A stretch of 64,000 nt of DNA from Photobacterium aquae (GTDB taxonomy: Bacteria > Pseudomonadota > Gammaproteobacteria > Enterobacterales > Vibrionaceae), in the NCBI RefSeq assembly GCF_001029445.1, contig NZ_LDOT01000020.1, positions 1 to 64,000 on the forward strand, given 5' to 3'. The position numbers were made by a program, and so were the translations under genes. Below, in pieces: positions 28,138 through 39,665 of this stretch. A model generated the notes under the pieces. The model was not told the origin of the DNA, searched no databases, and saw nothing but the letters and a program-made list of their open reading frames with translations. How positions within the stretch are numbered: the first letter of the stretch is position 1; each line of letters begins with the position of its first letter.

Positions 28138-28165
28138 AAGCCTGGCGATTACGCCGGGCTTTTTC
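28138..28165 (+). terminator. Terminator of icd
   Basis: AAGCCTGGCG-ATTA-CGCCGGGCTT with one T-G pair, then TTTC. Confidence 0.85.
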
Positions 28166-28193
28166 GTATCAGGAGGCTACGGGTGCATAGTCG

Positions 28194-28457
28194 GTGCAAA
28201 GAGGGGATGTAGTTGGTGCCAAGTATAGGGACTGTGCTCGTGTTGATAATGGCAATGCGATAGAGGAATGTAGCCGTCAGCAAGGTTCGAGAAAGAGCTA
28301 TAAATCACACAGAGCTGTGAATATATTGTTAACTCTGTCGTTAGTGGTTGCGATATTTACCATATTCATAATTTATTCAAAGTGTGAATATGGTTACACA
28401 GATGGGGAGGTCGATGAGGGGCAAAGCGAGCAAGTGGCCCGCTTTGAGAGTTGCTGA
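28194..28457 (+). CDS. Doubtful small membrane protein
   Basis: An 87-codon frame from GTG 28194 with one clear membrane segment (ILLTLSLVVAIFTIFIIYSK, near residues 44-63) followed by an acidic tail. The ribosome site is weak and there is no known domain. The membrane segment argues for a real gene; the unusual start argues against. Low confidence. Confidence 0.3.
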   Translation: MQRGDVVGAKYRDCARVDNGNAIEECSRQQGSRKSYKSHRAVNILLTLSLVVAIFTIFIIYSKCEYGYTDGEVDEGQSEQVARFESC

Positions 28458-28501
28458 GAATGGCGAGATAATCGCGTCACTCTCGTCAAGGTATGGAGAG
28501 G

Positions 28502-28723
28502 TTATTTAGCCATATCCCCTTCAAGAGGGACTATTTCCTTGGCATGGTAACCTTTAGGGCCTGATTCCACGGTATAGTTGACCTGCTGGCCAGCCTTCAG
28601 TGTTCGGTAACCATCCATCTGGATCGTCGAGTAGTGAGCAAAAATATCACCCTCTCCTGTTTCTGGGCAGATAAAACCGAATCCTTTGGCGTTATTGAAC
28701 CATTTAACTGTACCTGTTGCCAT
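28502..28723 (-). CDS. cspD: CspD-type cold-shock domain protein
   Basis: 73 residues from ATG 28723 with GAAGGA upstream. RNP1 (KGFGFICPE) and RNP2 (DIFAHYSTI) motifs of the cold-shock fold. Place divergent from clpS-clpA is that of cspD, a stationary-phase single-strand DNA-binding inhibitor of replication in E. coli. Confidence 0.93.
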   Translation of the reverse strand: MATGTVKWFNNAKGFGFICPETGEGDIFAHYSTIQMDGYRTLKAGQQVNYTVESGPKGYHAKEIVPLEGDMAK

Positions 28724-29204
28724 GCTTACATCCTTCTTTGCATTCAAGTTCCATTTTGCATTTTCTTGCTATCTCTTTTTAACATGAGTTGCATACTAAT
28801 GCTAATTTGATGCAGTGATTACCTACTACAGGTTACACTTTAGTAAAATTGCATAGACAGTCAAGTGCATATGTTAACATTTATATAGCATGATGAGCGG
28901 TTTGAACAAATATTGCGAAAAGCGAATATCTCGGTGTTTGGCTCTGCGTAGAATCATACGGTTGCTACCGAGGTGTTATCTTGGGTGACGTGTCATGGTT
29001 TGCATAATATCGCACCGGATCACGCCGTGGAGGCTGTTAATGTCGGCTTTGTCATAGTCATCTTTGATTTGCTGGAATACAATGTCTGCATTAGTCTGAA
29101 TATAGAGATAAGGGAAGTGCGGGCCATTTTAGCTGGGACAAAATCAAAGTCTTAAGTTATTGAATTTGTTCTGGCTATCCTTATCGCACAGGTAGTTTAA
29201 GGTT
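28724..29204. other. Divergent cspD/clpS intergenic region
   Basis: 481 AT-rich bases with no gene I can support; a 60-codon frame at 28973-29155 lacks a ribosome site and domain. It should contain promoters for both neighbours. Confidence 0.4.
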
Positions 29205-29525
29205 ATGAGTAAGCTATACGAATGGATCATTCCTGACTCAGATGTACTTGAGGAAGAGGCGACCCAGGTTAAACCACCATCGATGTACAAAGTAATTTTA
29301 AATAATGATGATTACACACCGATGGATTTTGTGATAGAAGTGTTACAGAAGTTCTTCTCCATGGATTTGGAGAAATCAACACAGTTGATGCTCACTGTGC
29401 ATTACGAAGGGAAAGCGGTTTGCGGTACCTTCACTGCCGAGGTTGCAGAAACCAAGGTGGCTCAAGTGATGATGTACGCAAGAGAGCATGAACATCCGCT
29501 ACTGTGTACGATGGAAAAGGCCTAG
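29205..29525 (+). CDS. clpS: ClpS, N-end-rule adaptor of ClpAP
   Basis: 106 residues. Binds bulky N-terminal residues and delivers substrates to ClpA. Conserved [20 protein letters not shown] and [20 protein letters not shown]. Upstream of clpA by 48 bases in one operon. Substrates are supplied by the leucyl/phenylalanyl transferases encoded here at 35.8-37.2 kb. Confidence 0.98.
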   Translation: MSKLYEWIIPDSDVLEEEATQVKPPSMYKVILNNDDYTPMDFVIEVLQKFFSMDLEKSTQLMLTVHYEGKAVCGTFTAEVAETKVAQVMMYAREHEHPLLCTMEKA

Positions 29526-29573
29526 GCTTTTTTTCGGCACGCCATTTTGAGTGGTATTTAGGGGAGGTGCCTT

Positions 29574-31838
29574 ATGCTAAACAAAGAACTTGAAGCTAGC
29601 TTGAACGCGGCGTTTGCGCGGGCAAGAGAAAAGCGCCATGAATTTATGACAGTGGAACACCTGTTGTTGGCGTTACTGGAGAATGCAGCAGCCCAAGAAG
29701 CACTGCTAGCATGTCGAGCTGATCTAGATAAGCTCCGCAAAGAACTTGATTCATTTATTGAACAGACAACTCCTTTGATCCCCGCTGATGACGAAAGCCG
29801 GGAAACACAACCCACACTCAGCTTTCAGCGTGTTCTGCAGCGTGCCGTGTTTCATGTTCAGTCGTCAGGCCGCAGCGAGGTCACTGGGGCCAACGTGCTG
29901 GTGGCGATTTTCAGCGAGCAAGAATCCCATGCGGCGTATTTGCTCAAGAAGAGCGATATCAGCCGCCTTGATGTGGTGAACTTCATTTCTCACGGAACGG
30001 TCAAAGATAGCGACAACGATGATCTTCATGGGCAGGATGTCGGCGGTGACGAGCCCCGTGCTGAGCATAACAATGAAGACAAGCTGGAGAACTTCGCGAC
30101 CAACTTGAACCAATTGGCCCGTGCTGGCGGTGTTGACCCGTTGATTGGACGTGATAGTGAACTAGAACGTACGGTACAGGTGTTGTGCCGCCGCCGTAAG
30201 AATAATCCGCTGCTGGTAGGTGAGGCTGGCGTCGGCAAAACAGCCATCGCCGAAGGGTTGGCATGGCGTATTGTTGAAGGACAGGTGCCGGACGTTATCA
30301 AAGATTGCGTGATCTACTCGCTGGATATCGGTTCGTTGCTTGCGGGCACTAAGTACCGTGGTGATTTTGAGAAGCGCTTCAAGGCCATTCTCAAACAGCT
30401 GGAAAAAGAAGAGCATGCCATCCTGTTTATCGATGAGATCCACACCATCATCGGTGCGGGTGCCGCATCGGGCGGGCAGGTAGACGCCGCTAACTTGATT
30501 AAGCCGCTGTTGAGCAACGGTAAGCTGCGCTGCATGGGTTCGACGACCTACCAGGAATACAGCAACATTTTTGAGAAAGAGCGTGCCCTGTCTCGCCGCT
30601 TCCAGAAAATTGATATTGTTGAACCATCGCTTGATGACACCACAAAGATTTTGATGGGGCTGAAGCCGAAGTACGAAGCCCACCACGAAGTGCGTTTTAC
30701 CAATAAAGCAATCCGCGCTGCGGTTGAGCTATCGGCAAAATACATTAATGAGCGCCACCTGCCGGATAAGGCTATTGATGTGATCGATGAAGCCGGTGCC
30801 CGCTGTCGCTTGGCGCCTGCTAGCCGACGTAAGAAAACGGTTAACGTTAGCGATATCGAGGCAATGATTGCCAAGATGGCACGTATTCCTGAGAAATCCG
30901 TTTCATCGAGTGATCGTGATGTATTGCAGAGCCTCGATGACAAACTCAAGATGCTGGTGTTTGGTCAGGATCCTGCCATTGATGTACTTACCGAAGCGAT
31001 CAAGCTCAGCCGTGCTGGCCTAGGTGATGAGCATAAGCCTGTGGGTTCGTTCCTGTTTGCGGGCCCTACAGGGGTTGGTAAGACAGAAGTTACTGTACAG
31101 CTGGCCCGTACTCTGGGTATCGAGCTGCTGCGCTTTGATATGTCCGAATACATGGAGCGACATACAGTTAGCCGTCTGATCGGTGCGCCTCCTGGCTATG
31201 TTGGTTACGATCAGGGTGGTTTGCTGACTGATGCCGTGATCAAGCATCCGCATTCCGTGGTACTGCTTGATGAGATCGAAAAAGCGCACCCAGATGTCTT
31301 CAACTTGCTGTTGCAGGTAATGGATAACGGTACGCTGACTGACAACAATGGTCGCAAGGCTGACTTCCGCAATGTGATTTTGGTGATGACCACCAACGCC
31401 GGTGTGGCTGAGACAGTACGTAAATCTATCGGTTTGATCCAGCAGGATCACAGCCATGATGCGATGTCTGAAATCAAGCGCGTGTTTACGCCGGAGTTTC
31501 GTAACCGTCTAGACAGTATTATTTGGTTCAACCACTTGGAGAAAGATGTTATTTCTCTGGTTGTCGACAAATTTATTGTCGAGCTTCAGGCTCAGCTTGA
31601 TGCCCGCGGCGTGTCGATGGAAGTCTCGTCGGTTGCCCGTGAATGGTTGTCAAACAAAGGCTATGACAAAGCGATGGGCGCTCGCCCTATGGCACGAGTC
31701 ATCCAAGACAACCTGAAGAAACCATTAGCTAACGAACTGTTGTTCGGGGCATTGGTAAATGGTGGAGCGGTGCGTGTCGACCTAGTTGATGACAAGCTGG
31801 AGTTTCAGTTCAGTAGCGAACCAGAGCCAGCTCATTGA
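29574..31838 (+). CDS. clpA: ClpA, AAA+ unfoldase of ClpAP protease
   Basis: 754 residues (758 in E. coli). N-terminal ClpN repeats ([20 protein letters not shown]), first AAA+ with GEAGVGKT and [13 protein letters not shown], second with [11 protein letters not shown] and [15 protein letters not shown], and the IGL loop ([13 protein letters not shown]) that docks on ClpP. Unfolds ClpS-delivered proteins. A terminator follows. Confidence 0.98.
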   Translation: MLNKELEASLNAAFARAREKRHEFMTVEHLLLALLENAAAQEALLACRADLDKLRKELDSFIEQTTPLIPADDESRETQPTLSFQRVLQRAVFHVQSSGRSEVTGANVLVAIFSEQESHAAYLLKKSDISRLDVVNFISHGTVKDSDNDDLHGQDVGGDEPRAEHNNEDKLENFATNLNQLARAGGVDPLIGRDSELERTVQVLCRRRKNNPLLVGEAGVGKTAIAEGLAWRIVEGQVPDVIKDCVIYSLDIGSLLAGTKYRGDFEKRFKAILKQLEKEEHAILFIDEIHTIIGAGAASGGQVDAANLIKPLLSNGKLRCMGSTTYQEYSNIFEKERALSRRFQKIDIVEPSLDDTTKILMGLKPKYEAHHEVRFTNKAIRAAVELSAKYINERHLPDKAIDVIDEAGARCRLAPASRRKKTVNVSDIEAMIAKMARIPEKSVSSSDRDVLQSLDDKLKMLVFGQDPAIDVLTEAIKLSRAGLGDEHKPVGSFLFAGPTGVGKTEVTVQLARTLGIELLRFDMSEYMERHTVSRLIGAPPGYVGYDQGGLLTDAVIKHPHSVVLLDEIEKAHPDVFNLLLQVMDNGTLTDNNGRKADFRNVILVMTTNAGVAETVRKSIGLIQQDHSHDAMSEIKRVFTPEFRNRLDSIIWFNHLEKDVISLVVDKFIVELQAQLDARGVSMEVSSVAREWLSNKGYDKAMGARPMARVIQDNLKKPLANELLFGALVNGGAVRVDLVDDKLEFQFSSEPEPAH

Positions 31839-31878
31839 TTTGACAAACCATTGATGGGCATTTGCCAGCCGTAAGAAA

Positions 31879-31907
31879 AATAACCGCCGTATGGCGGTTA
31901 TTTTTTT
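31879..31907. terminator. Terminator between clpA and speB
   Basis: AATAACCGCC-GTAT-GGCGGTTATT then seven T on the + strand, and an A/T-rich flank on the other side, so it can serve both convergent units. Confidence 0.88.
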
Positions 31908-31943
31908 ATCTGGGTAATACCAGAATGCACGGTGATTTTAGCT

Positions 31944-32858
31944 TTATCGCTGGCTAGCCAATAGGTGCAGCATGTCGGTGGCAATGGTGGCTGCGGCTAG
32001 AGCAGTAATATCGGCATGGTCATAGGCCGGTGCCACTTCGACAACATCCATACCGACAAGGTTGATACCTTGCAGGCCGCGGATGATTTTCAGTGCTTTG
32101 TCTGAAGTCAGTCCGCCGCATACCGGAGTGCCAGTACCGGGGGCAAATGCCGGGTCCAAGCAGTCGATATCAAAAGTGAGGTAGACCGGCATATCGCCGA
32201 CACGCTGTTTGATTGCATCGATAATTTGCTCGGCAGACCAGTCGTTGGCCGTCGCCGCATCAACCACTTGGTAGCCCAGTGTGTCGCTGTGCTCGGTACG
32301 AATACCAATCTGGATAGAATGGTGCGGGTCGATCAGACCTTCGTTAGGGGCATGGTAGAACATGGTGCCGTGGTCGAATTGGCTGCCCATGTCGTAGGTA
32401 TCGGTGTGGGCATCGAAATGGATCAGGGCCATTTTGCCGAATGTCTTGGCATGGGCGCGTAGCAGCGGCAGGGTGACGAAGTGGTCACCGCCGAACGTGA
32501 GCAGGGTTTTACCTTGCTCTAGCAGGGCTGAGGCATGTTGCTCCAGCCGTTCGCACATCTGTGCGGCATCGCCGCAGTCGAACACCAGATCACCGCAGTC
32601 GGCAATCTTGATTTTGTCCGCCAGCGCGAATGTCCACGGCCAGCGTTTGCCTTCCCATGCGAGGTTAGTCGAAACCTGACGGATAGCTCCCGGTCCCATG
32701 CGGCTGCCAGAACGTCCCGTCGTGGCCATATCGAAAGGTACGCCGGTAATGATGACGTCGGCATCGGACTCCAGCGGAGCAAAGTTCAGCGGCTGGCGTA
32801 GAAAACCAAATGCGTTGGCATACAGTGAATAGTCAGGGTAATTGGCAAGTGTTGCCAT
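31944..32858 (-). CDS. speB: SpeB, agmatinase
   Basis: Hydrolyses agmatine to putrescine and urea. 304 residues from ATG 32858 with TTGGAGT seven bases upstream. Binuclear Mn site motifs: [19 protein letters not shown] and [18 protein letters not shown]. Follows speA by 59 bases, so both steps of the arginine route to putrescine are in one unit. Confidence 0.97.
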   Translation of the reverse strand: MATLANYPDYSLYANAFGFLRQPLNFAPLESDADVIITGVPFDMATTGRSGSRMGPGAIRQVSTNLAWEGKRWPWTFALADKIKIADCGDLVFDCGDAAQMCERLEQHASALLEQGKTLLTFGGDHFVTLPLLRAHAKTFGKMALIHFDAHTDTYDMGSQFDHGTMFYHAPNEGLIDPHHSIQIGIRTEHSDTLGYQVVDAATANDWSAEQIIDAIKQRVGDMPVYLTFDIDCLDPAFAPGTGTPVCGGLTSDKALKIIRGLQGINLVGMDVVEVAPAYDHADITALAAATIATDMLHLLASQR

Positions 32859-32917
32859 TGTGTACTCCAAAAATCATCAGTGCCGCCTGCCATTTCTCGG
32901 GCAGGCGGTGCTTAAAA

Positions 32918-34840
32918 TTAGCGGTTGCCGTTAATATCTTCGAGATAAGTGTAGCCACTTAATCCTTCGGATAATTCGGCAAGGATGGCGTCGTGCTGCT
33001 CGGTAGGTAGGTGCTTGGCAACCATTTCCTGGTATTGTTTGAGGAAGGTGGCCGCATCCAGATGAACATAGCGCAGTACATCGCCAACGCTGTCTCCGCG
33101 TTTGATATGCTCGATATCGAAGCCGCCCTCAGGGTTGCTGCGAACTACCGCACTGTCGGTATCACCGAATAGGTTGTGCATATTGCCGAGGATTTCCTGA
33201 TAAGCCCCGACGAGGAAAAAGCCCATACGGTAGGGTTCTTCATCGTTCCATGCCGGAACGGCCAATGTTTCTTCAATGCCTTGGCCTTCAACATACTGTT
33301 CGATCGCACCGTCAGAATCACAGGTAATATCAAGGATAATAGCCCGGCTCTCCGGTGCCTTGTCGAGGTTGTTCAGTGGCAGAACAGGGAAAATCTGTTC
33401 GATTCCCCAAGCATCAGGCAATGACTGGAATAGCGAGAAGTTCACGAAGAACTTGTCGGCAAAACGGGCCTGTAGTTCATCGAGCAATGGTCGGTGAGCT
33501 CGGTTCTTGGCTGACAGCCGCTGTTTTAGTTCGTAGCACAGACGCAGACTGAGTTGTTCGGCCCAAGCTCGCTCAGCGAAGGTCAGCAGGCCCATCGAGA
33601 ACTGGGCATGTACCTCAGCCAGATCACTTTGGGTGTCGTGGTAAATTTCAATCAGGGCTCGCTGCTCGCGCAGGGTGCTCAGTTCGAGCCATGAGCGCCA
33701 CATGTTGTGAAGTAGCTGCGGTGCGGATTCTGGCGGCGCGACAGCGGGTTCCGGCTGGTAATGCTCAACGCCGATCACATCGGTGATTAACACTGCATGG
33801 TGGGCAGTGAGATTTCGGCCCGATTCAGAGATAATCCGCGGCATGGCCATACCGTATTCTTTACAGATATCACCGATGGTATAAACCACGTTATTAGCGT
33901 ATTCACGCAGGCTGTAGTTCATTGAGCAGCTGCTTTGGCTGCGGGTTCCTTCGTAATCCACGGCTAGGCCGCCACCCACATCCACCGTGGTGATCCCCGC
34001 ACCCAATCGGCGCAGTTCGGCATAGACCCGGCCAGCTTCGCTGACGCCGTTGCGGACGTCTCGGATATTGGCAATCTGTGATCCTAGGTGGAAATGCAGC
34101 AATTGCAGGCAGTCCAACATCTTGTTGTCGCGCAGTTTATTGATCACAGTCAGCACTTGTGATGCTGACAGGCCGAATTTCGACTTTTCACCGCCACTGG
34201 CCTGCCATTTCCCCTTGCCTTGTGAGGCGAGGCGGGCACGGATCCCCAAACGCGGGCGCACGCCTAGCTCGGCAGCCTGCTCGATGATGGTGTCGAGCTC
34301 GGAAAGCTTCTCTAAGACGATATAGACTTCATGGCCGAGCTTTTCGCCGATCAGCGCCAGGCGGATGTATTCGCGGTCTTTGTAGCCGTTGCATACGATA
34401 ACCGAGCTGGCCTGTTGTGCCATAGCCAATACGGCCATGAGTTCAGGTTTGCTGCCGGCTTCAAGGCCGAGCTGACGTTGCTGTTTGGCGTATTGGCTGG
34501 CGAGGATTTCACTGACGACGGCTTCCTGCTGGTTGACCTTGATTGGGAAAACAGCAAGGTATTCGCCGTCATAACCGTAATCGGCAATCGCATCGTTGAA
34601 GGTCGAGCATAGGCTGTCGACCCTGTGGTGCAGAATATCAGGGAAGCGCACAAGGACAGGCAGCGAAGCTCCCTTTGCAATCAACTCGTCGGCGAGAGCA
34701 GACAGGGCAATATGATTAGCTGGTTGTTGCTTGTCTGGGCTGACTGTGACATCACCATGGTTGTCGATGTCGAAATAGCCCTGTCCCCAGTAAGGGGTGT
34801 TGTAGACATCGCGTGCATTGTCGATAGACCAATCACTCAT
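32918..34840 (-). CDS. speA: SpeA, biosynthetic arginine decarboxylase
   Basis: PLP enzyme that turns arginine into agmatine. 640 residues (658 in E. coli). PLP lysine is Lys101 in [10 protein letters not shown]; substrate and cofactor region includes [28 protein letters not shown] and, near the C terminus, TCDSDG with [14 protein letters not shown]. Upstream leader of about 570 bp contains an Arg-rich reading frame and hairpins. Confidence 0.97.
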   Translation of the reverse strand: MSDWSIDNARDVYNTPYWGQGYFDIDNHGDVTVSPDKQQPANHIALSALADELIAKGASLPVLVRFPDILHHRVDSLCSTFNDAIADYGYDGEYLAVFPIKVNQQEAVVSEILASQYAKQQRQLGLEAGSKPELMAVLAMAQQASSVIVCNGYKDREYIRLALIGEKLGHEVYIVLEKLSELDTIIEQAAELGVRPRLGIRARLASQGKGKWQASGGEKSKFGLSASQVLTVINKLRDNKMLDCLQLLHFHLGSQIANIRDVRNGVSEAGRVYAELRRLGAGITTVDVGGGLAVDYEGTRSQSSCSMNYSLREYANNVVYTIGDICKEYGMAMPRIISESGRNLTAHHAVLITDVIGVEHYQPEPAVAPPESAPQLLHNMWRSWLELSTLREQRALIEIYHDTQSDLAEVHAQFSMGLLTFAERAWAEQLSLRLCYELKQRLSAKNRAHRPLLDELQARFADKFFVNFSLFQSLPDAWGIEQIFPVLPLNNLDKAPESRAIILDITCDSDGAIEQYVEGQGIEETLAVPAWNDEEPYRMGFFLVGAYQEILGNMHNLFGDTDSAVVRSNPEGGFDIEHIKRGDSVGDVLRYVHLDAATFLKQYQEMVAKHLPTEQHDAILAELSEGLSGYTYLEDINGNR

Positions 34841-34971
34841 TATTTCATCCTCTTAGTGAGTGGGTACTTGTTACAGAAAGCTGCGTAAGGCAATGCCTCA
34901 GCCTGAGCGGCTGTAAGTACCAGAGAAAATACAATGCGAGCTGGATAGGTGTTATCCAGCGTTGGCTGTGG

Positions 34972-35160
34972 TTAGGCGCTCGTTGCCGTCATTGGCATTT
35001 TTGTGGGCCGCCTTAACGACATCTTCCTTTTCCGGCGTCCCTTATTAAGGGCCGGTACAAGGGTTTTGTCTTTGAGGGAGAGGGGAGCTGCGATGTCGCA
35101 AAGTGTTACCAGGCTAAGTTCTGCCTGGAGTTCATGGCTTGCGAGAGGTTTCATTGTCAT
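34972..35160 (-). CDS. Possible leader peptide upstream of speA
   Basis: A 62-codon frame (MTMKPLASHELQAELSLVTL at the start) read toward speA, ending 131 bases before it, with AGGA before the ATG. Its second half is basic (KGRRKRKMSLRRP) and uses the arginine codons CGC, CGG, AGG, AGG, CGG within 11 codons, mostly rare ones. A hairpin follows (GCTGGATA/TATCCAGC, 34940-34960). It could be a regulatory peptide for arginine decarboxylase, or chance. Confidence 0.3.
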   Translation of the reverse strand: MTMKPLASHELQAELSLVTLCDIAAPLSLKDKTLVPALNKGRRKRKMSLRRPTKMPMTATSA

Positions 35161-35358
35161 TCCTAAACGGCCGTGCTGCAGTCAGATTTCACGGTATGAC
35201 AGAGATAGGGGAGCGGTTTCCCCGTATACACCTCGGTTACCTACTTACTGGGTTTTTGGGTGCAGTGCGATTAGACAACCGAATAGGGGTTGAGGCAAAT
35301 AAAATGATTTTTACGCCGCTAACAAAGAATCTTATCGTTAAGGGTAAATGATAGGCAA

Positions 35359-35390
35359 AATAAAACCCGGCCAAGAGCCGGGTTTTATTT
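35359..35390. terminator. Terminator of infA (bidirectional form)
   Basis: AATAAAACCCGGC-caaga-GCCGGGTTTTATT, a near-perfect A-stem-T palindrome that lies 24 bases past the infA stop. Confidence 0.85.
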
Positions 35391-35413
35391 GTATTCTGTA
35401 ATCTTTTACAAGA

Positions 35414-35641
<228 letters not shown>

Positions 35642-35822
35642 TTAGGCTACCAGCCATTCATCTGATCGGGCTGGATAATGCCTCGAATCTGTGTAGTGTT
35701 AAGTTTAGGCCGCAATTTTACCCTCGCAATGGGGCTTTGTCAGCTATTGTGATGCATTAAATGTAATTTATCTCAATTCGTTGGGCGGACGGTGATAAAT
35801 CACGCTGCCTAACTCGTGAATG

Positions 35823-36521
35823 TTATCCCCAGCGCTGGTCAATCAGCTTTTGGTGGGGGCTGAAGCGTACCTTATAGCTCATGGCCGGGCATTGATCGAT
35901 CTGGTAGCCCGGGTAGAGCCATTGACGTCCCGTTTGTTGGCCGTAGCTGATTTGGTAAAGCACACACAATGTGCCGAGTGACAGGCGGGACTCGGGATCG
36001 AAAAAGGTGTAGACCGCACTTAGCGCATGCTCGAATACATCGGTTACGGCAATGGCGACCAGCGTGTCGTCTTGGTAGACATGGAGAAACAGGGTCGTCA
36101 TCCAAGGGGCGGTGCAAAATTCGAAAAACTGCTGCTTGTTGGCTGGCGACATGCTGCCGTCGGCATGACGGTGGCGGATATAGCGGTCGTACAGAGAAAA
36201 CCACTCAGGATCCAGTTCGGCCTTGAACTCCCACCTCAAACGGCGGACTTGGCTTAGCTGACGCTTCTGGCTTCGGCTCGGCACGAAATTCTGGCAGTCA
36301 ATGCGCAATGGGGTACAGGCGTTGCATGATGGGCACATCGGCTTGTATACCGCATTGCCGCTGCGGCGATAGCCAGACGCAATGAGTACCGCATACCCTT
36401 CAGGGGTTAGCCAGTGGTGATCGATAACGACCCCGAGCTGTTCAGTTTCGTTATCAAGGTAGTTACAGCTTGATTCTGGGGTCATCCCAACCCGCAGGGA
36501 CATAGATAAATAGTTACTCAT
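35823..36521 (-). CDS. bpt: Bpt, aspartate/glutamate leucyltransferase
   Basis: Adds Leu to proteins with N-terminal Asp or Glu, feeding the ClpS-ClpA N-end-rule pathway. 232 residues with the ATE/Bpt signature: cysteine cluster CNYLDNETEQLGVV and CPSCNACTPLRI, SGYRRSGNAVYKP, and the C-terminal acyltransferase fold LYPGYQIDQCPAMSYK. Its ATG overlaps the aat stop (ATGA). Confidence 0.93.
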   Translation of the reverse strand: MSNYLSMSLRVGMTPESSCNYLDNETEQLGVVIDHHWLTPEGYAVLIASGYRRSGNAVYKPMCPSCNACTPLRIDCQNFVPSRSQKRQLSQVRRLRWEFKAELDPEWFSLYDRYIRHRHADGSMSPANKQQFFEFCTAPWMTTLFLHVYQDDTLVAIAVTDVFEHALSAVYTFFDPESRLSLGTLCVLYQISYGQQTGRQWLYPGYQIDQCPAMSYKVRFSPHQKLIDQRWG

Positions 36522-37231
36522 TCTATGGGTTCAACCAGTTGCTGAGGATCAAAGCACCCTTGCTTGAGTATGGCATCTCTGTGACCAGTTAGAAAATCGC
36601 GGAAAACCGGGCGCTCAATTTCGGCTGCCCCCAGCGAGGCAAGGTGGTCGTTCATTACTTGGCAGTCGATAAGCTGGCCGCCGTGGCAGTGGAAGTGGCG
36701 ACAGAAAAACCATAGGGCAATTTTAGAGGCATTGTCGGCAATCGAGAACATGGACTCGCCGCAGAAGATATGTCCCATGCCAATGCCATAGAGCCCACCG
36801 ACCAGTTTCTCGTTTTGCCATACCTCGACGGAGTGGCAATAGCCTAGGTCATGGAGTTGCTGGTAGGCTTGGATCATATCATTGGTGATCCAGGTTTGGT
36901 CTGGGCCACGGGTGCTGGCGCATAAGCGGATGACCTGATGGCAGGCGTGGTTTATGGTGACTCGGTAACCGGATTTTCGGAAAAATTTCTTCAGGCTCTT
37001 GCTGGGGCGAAATAAGTTCGGGATAAAGACTGCACGCGGTGCCGGGCTCCACCAAAGTAGGGGCTCACCATCGGTAAACCAAGGGAAGATCCCTTGCCGG
37101 TAGGCCGAGATCAATCGTTCAGGGCTGAGATCACCGCCAAAGGCCAGCAAGCCGTTGGGATCGGCCAATGCTGTATCTGGGGACGGAAAATCAGTGCTCA
37201 AGGGGTCGAGTTCGGGCAGGTAAATAGCCAT
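36518..37231 (-). CDS. aat: Aat, leucyl/phenylalanyl-tRNA protein transferase
   Basis: Adds Leu or Phe to N-terminal Lys/Arg. 237 residues from ATG 37231 (MAIYLPELDPLSTDFPSP), matching E. coli; the longer frame to 37336 has no homologous sequence. Signature GLLAFGGDLSPERLISAYRQ, GIFPWF, LLWWSPAPRAVF and GGLYGIGMGHIFCGESMFS are present. Confidence 0.97.
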   Translation of the reverse strand: MAIYLPELDPLSTDFPSPDTALADPNGLLAFGGDLSPERLISAYRQGIFPWFTDGEPLLWWSPAPRAVFIPNLFRPSKSLKKFFRKSGYRVTINHACHQVIRLCASTRGPDQTWITNDMIQAYQQLHDLGYCHSVEVWQNEKLVGGLYGIGMGHIFCGESMFSIADNASKIALWFFCRHFHCHGGQLIDCQVMNDHLASLGAAEIERPVFRDFLTGHRDAILKQGCFDPQQLVEPIE

Positions 37232-37357
37232 AATATGTCGATTGTAGTTGATTTGAGAGAGGTCGCGATGGAGCTGATTATATACCGAAGCGGGCTCAAT
37301 ATGCAGGACTCGTTGAGACGAGTATCCTGACGTCATAGGGGGATAAGCTGGGTTACT

Positions 37358-37819
37358 ATGTGGAAAAAATGGTTGTTGTTAATTTTACTCCTTCCGGTGC
37401 TGGCAACGGCAGGGCCATATAATCGCAACGAGGCCAGAACGGTGGATCGTGTGGTTTTCGGTGTGGTGGATAGTGTCCGTTATATGACTCACCAAGATGT
37501 GATCACTTCGCAACGAAATGGTTGGGAAACTTTGCTAGGCGCAGTGGTTGGCGGGCTGGTGGGCAATCAGTTTGGCGGTGGCTCGGGGCGAGAAGTGGCT
37601 ACAGCGGTCGGTGCGGTTGCCGGTGCCGGTATTGCTCATGCGCGACAGCCGACCGAACAGGTGGTTAACTATCGTTTGGTCGAGTTGCTGATCAGGGCTG
37701 ATGACGGCACATTGATTGATGTGATTCAGGATGTGGATTCGTCCATGGTGTTTCAGCGTGATGACAATGTCCGGATACTCTATTTCGCTGATGGGGTTAG
37801 GGTGGATAAGACCTACTAG
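37358..37819 (+). CDS. Exported glycine-zipper (2TM) protein
   Basis: 153 residues. Sec signal peptide MWKKWLLLILLLPVLATA with cleavage near TAG; there is no lipobox cysteine. The middle has a glycine-zipper GAVVGGLVGNQFGGGSGREV then AVGAVAGAGIA, as in the 17-kDa surface antigen/SlyB/Pcp group, followed by a beta-rich C-terminal part. Envelope function unknown. Terminator follows directly. Confidence 0.8.
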   Translation: MWKKWLLLILLLPVLATAGPYNRNEARTVDRVVFGVVDSVRYMTHQDVITSQRNGWETLLGAVVGGLVGNQFGGGSGREVATAVGAVAGAGIAHARQPTEQVVNYRLVELLIRADDGTLIDVIQDVDSSMVFQRDDNVRILYFADGVRVDKTY

Positions 37820-37830
37820 CCACAAAAACA

Positions 37831-37856
37831 AAAAGGCGGCCTGTTAGCCGCCTTTT
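37831..37856. terminator. Bidirectional terminator between the glycine-zipper gene and pykA
   Basis: AAAAGGCGGC-CTGTTA-GCCGCCTTTT, A-rich on one side and T-rich on the other, between convergent genes. Confidence 0.88.
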
Positions 37857-37881
37857 GCGTTTTTGTTATCCGTCGCGTGGA

Positions 37882-39327
37882 TTATTCCACGGTCAGAATA
37901 CGCATATTGTTGGTTGAACCAACAGTATCCATGATGTCGCCTTGGGTGATGATAACCAAATCACCAGTTTCCAAATAGCCAGCTTCTTTCAGAACAGCTA
38001 CGGCATGCTTGGCCGCTTCTAGGCCTGCGTCGCTCTCGTGATCGAAAAATACCGGTGTCACGCCACGGAAAAGCGCCGCGCGGTTCAGGGTACGTTCGTT
38101 GCGAGACATGGCGAAGATTGGCAAGCCAGACGAGATGCGTGACATCATCTGCGGTGTGCGGCCTGATTCGGTCAATGCGATCATCGCCTTCACGCCTTCC
38201 ATGTGGTTTGCTGCGTACATGGTTGACATCGCAATGGTTTCTTCCGCTGACTCGAAAGTGCGAGACAGGCGGTGGTTGGAAACATTGATGCTAGGCTCTT
38301 TTTCTGCGCCCATACATACGCTTGCCATTGCAGTGACGGTTTCAACCGGGTAGCTACCAGCTGCCGTTTCGGCAGATAGCATAACGGCATCAGTACCATC
38401 AAGTACGGCGTTGGCTACGTCCATAACCTCGGCGCGAGTCGGCATTGGGCTGGTGATCATCGACTCCATCATCTGGGTCGCGGTGATCACGGTGCGGTTC
38501 AGGCTACGGGCGCGGCGGATCAGTTTCTTCTGTACGCCGATTAGCTCAGGGTCACCAATTTCAACACCTAGGTCACCACGGGCAACCATAACGGCATCGG
38601 ATGCCATGATGATGTCGTCCATCGCTTCGGTTGTTGCAACTGATTCTGCACGCTCAACCTTCGCGACCAGCTTCGCTTCAAGGCCAGCTTCAGTGGCTAG
38701 GCGACGCGCATACTTCATGTCTTCGCCGTTGCGAGGGAAAGATACCGCAAGGTAGTCAACGCCCATTTTCGCAGCGGTTAGGATATCGGCCTTGTCTTTG
38801 TCTGTCAGTGCAGCCGCTGATAGGCCGCCACCTTTTTTGTTGATCCCTTTGTTGTTAGACAGAGGGCCACCAACGGTAACTTCAGTGTGAACTTTGTTGC
38901 CTTCAACCGATACGACTTTAAGTTGTACGCGGCCATCATCTAGCAGCAGGATGTCGCCAGGAACAACATCTTTTGGCAGTTCTTTGTAATCAAGGCCAAC
39001 AGCTTGCTGATTACCTTCGCCTTTTGGCAGATCACTGTCTAGGGTGAATTTGTCACCGATAGCCAGCTGAATTTTCGAGTCTTTGAAAGTGGATACACGG
39101 ATCTTTGGGCCTTGCAGGTCACCAAGGATTGCAACGTGCTTTCCTAGTTTTGCGGCAATTTCACGTACGGTTTTGGTGCGCTGAATGTGATCTTCAGGGC
39201 TACCGTGGGAGAAGTTCATACGTACAACGTTGGCACCGGCGGCGATAATTTTCTCAAGGTTATTATCACGGTCAGTAGCTGGACCCAGTGTTGTTACGAT
39301 TTTAGTACGTCTTAGCCTTTCAGACAT
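37882..39327 (-). CDS. pykA: PykA, pyruvate kinase
   Basis: Last step of glycolysis. 481 residues from ATG 39327 ([24 protein letters not shown] upstream), the PykA-type start. Catalytic motif [17 protein letters not shown] and [18 protein letters not shown] are present, and the C-terminal allosteric domain ends [13 protein letters not shown] HexR-type operator lies upstream, and hexR is the next gene on the same strand. Confidence 0.97.
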   Translation of the reverse strand: MSERLRRTKIVTTLGPATDRDNNLEKIIAAGANVVRMNFSHGSPEDHIQRTKTVREIAAKLGKHVAILGDLQGPKIRVSTFKDSKIQLAIGDKFTLDSDLPKGEGNQQAVGLDYKELPKDVVPGDILLLDDGRVQLKVVSVEGNKVHTEVTVGGPLSNNKGINKKGGGLSAAALTDKDKADILTAAKMGVDYLAVSFPRNGEDMKYARRLATEAGLEAKLVAKVERAESVATTEAMDDIIMASDAVMVARGDLGVEIGDPELIGVQKKLIRRARSLNRTVITATQMMESMITSPMPTRAEVMDVANAVLDGTDAVMLSAETAAGSYPVETVTAMASVCMGAEKEPSINVSNHRLSRTFESAEETIAMSTMYAANHMEGVKAMIALTESGRTPQMMSRISSGLPIFAMSRNERTLNRAALFRGVTPVFFDHESDAGLEAAKHAVAVLKEAGYLETGDLVIITQGDIMDTVGSTNNMRILTVE

Positions 39328-39399
39328 TGGAAACTCCATTTGTATCTTTGAGAACCAACGAAACGTTTGCTTGCTAGCATCGGGTTTCATTGTTGTAAA

Positions 39400-39414
39400 T
39401 GAAAGATTACTACA
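39400..39414. promoter_or_regulatory. Possible HexR operator upstream of pykA
   Basis: The minus strand reads TGTAGTAATCTTTCA, agreeing with the HexR consensus (about TGTARTAAAWTTACA) at most positions. It is 73-87 bases upstream of pykA. Confidence 0.4.
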
Positions 39415-39615
39415 TTCTATGGCAGCATGGCCGCTTTCGCATCAACAAAGTAGGGCTAGGTCACACCTAAGCATTCTAAGTGATGAAAAAAAACTCATTT
39501 TTTGTGGGACGATATGCGAGGCTTTTTGGGGAATTCGGTGACGAGAAAAAGCATGTGCCGGGACGATAAAAATTGCTTGTAGCCGGAAGGGGAATTACGG
39601 GTATACGGATAGTAA

Positions 39616-39640
39616 AAAGCACGGTTGAGAACCGTGCTTT
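39616..39640 (-). terminator. Terminator of hexR
   Basis: AAAGCACGGTT-GAG-AACCGTGCTTT, followed on the minus strand by TTTACTAT. Lies 26 bases past the hexR stop. Confidence 0.85.
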
Positions 39641-39665
39641 GGACGTAACAGTAAAGAGGGGACTA

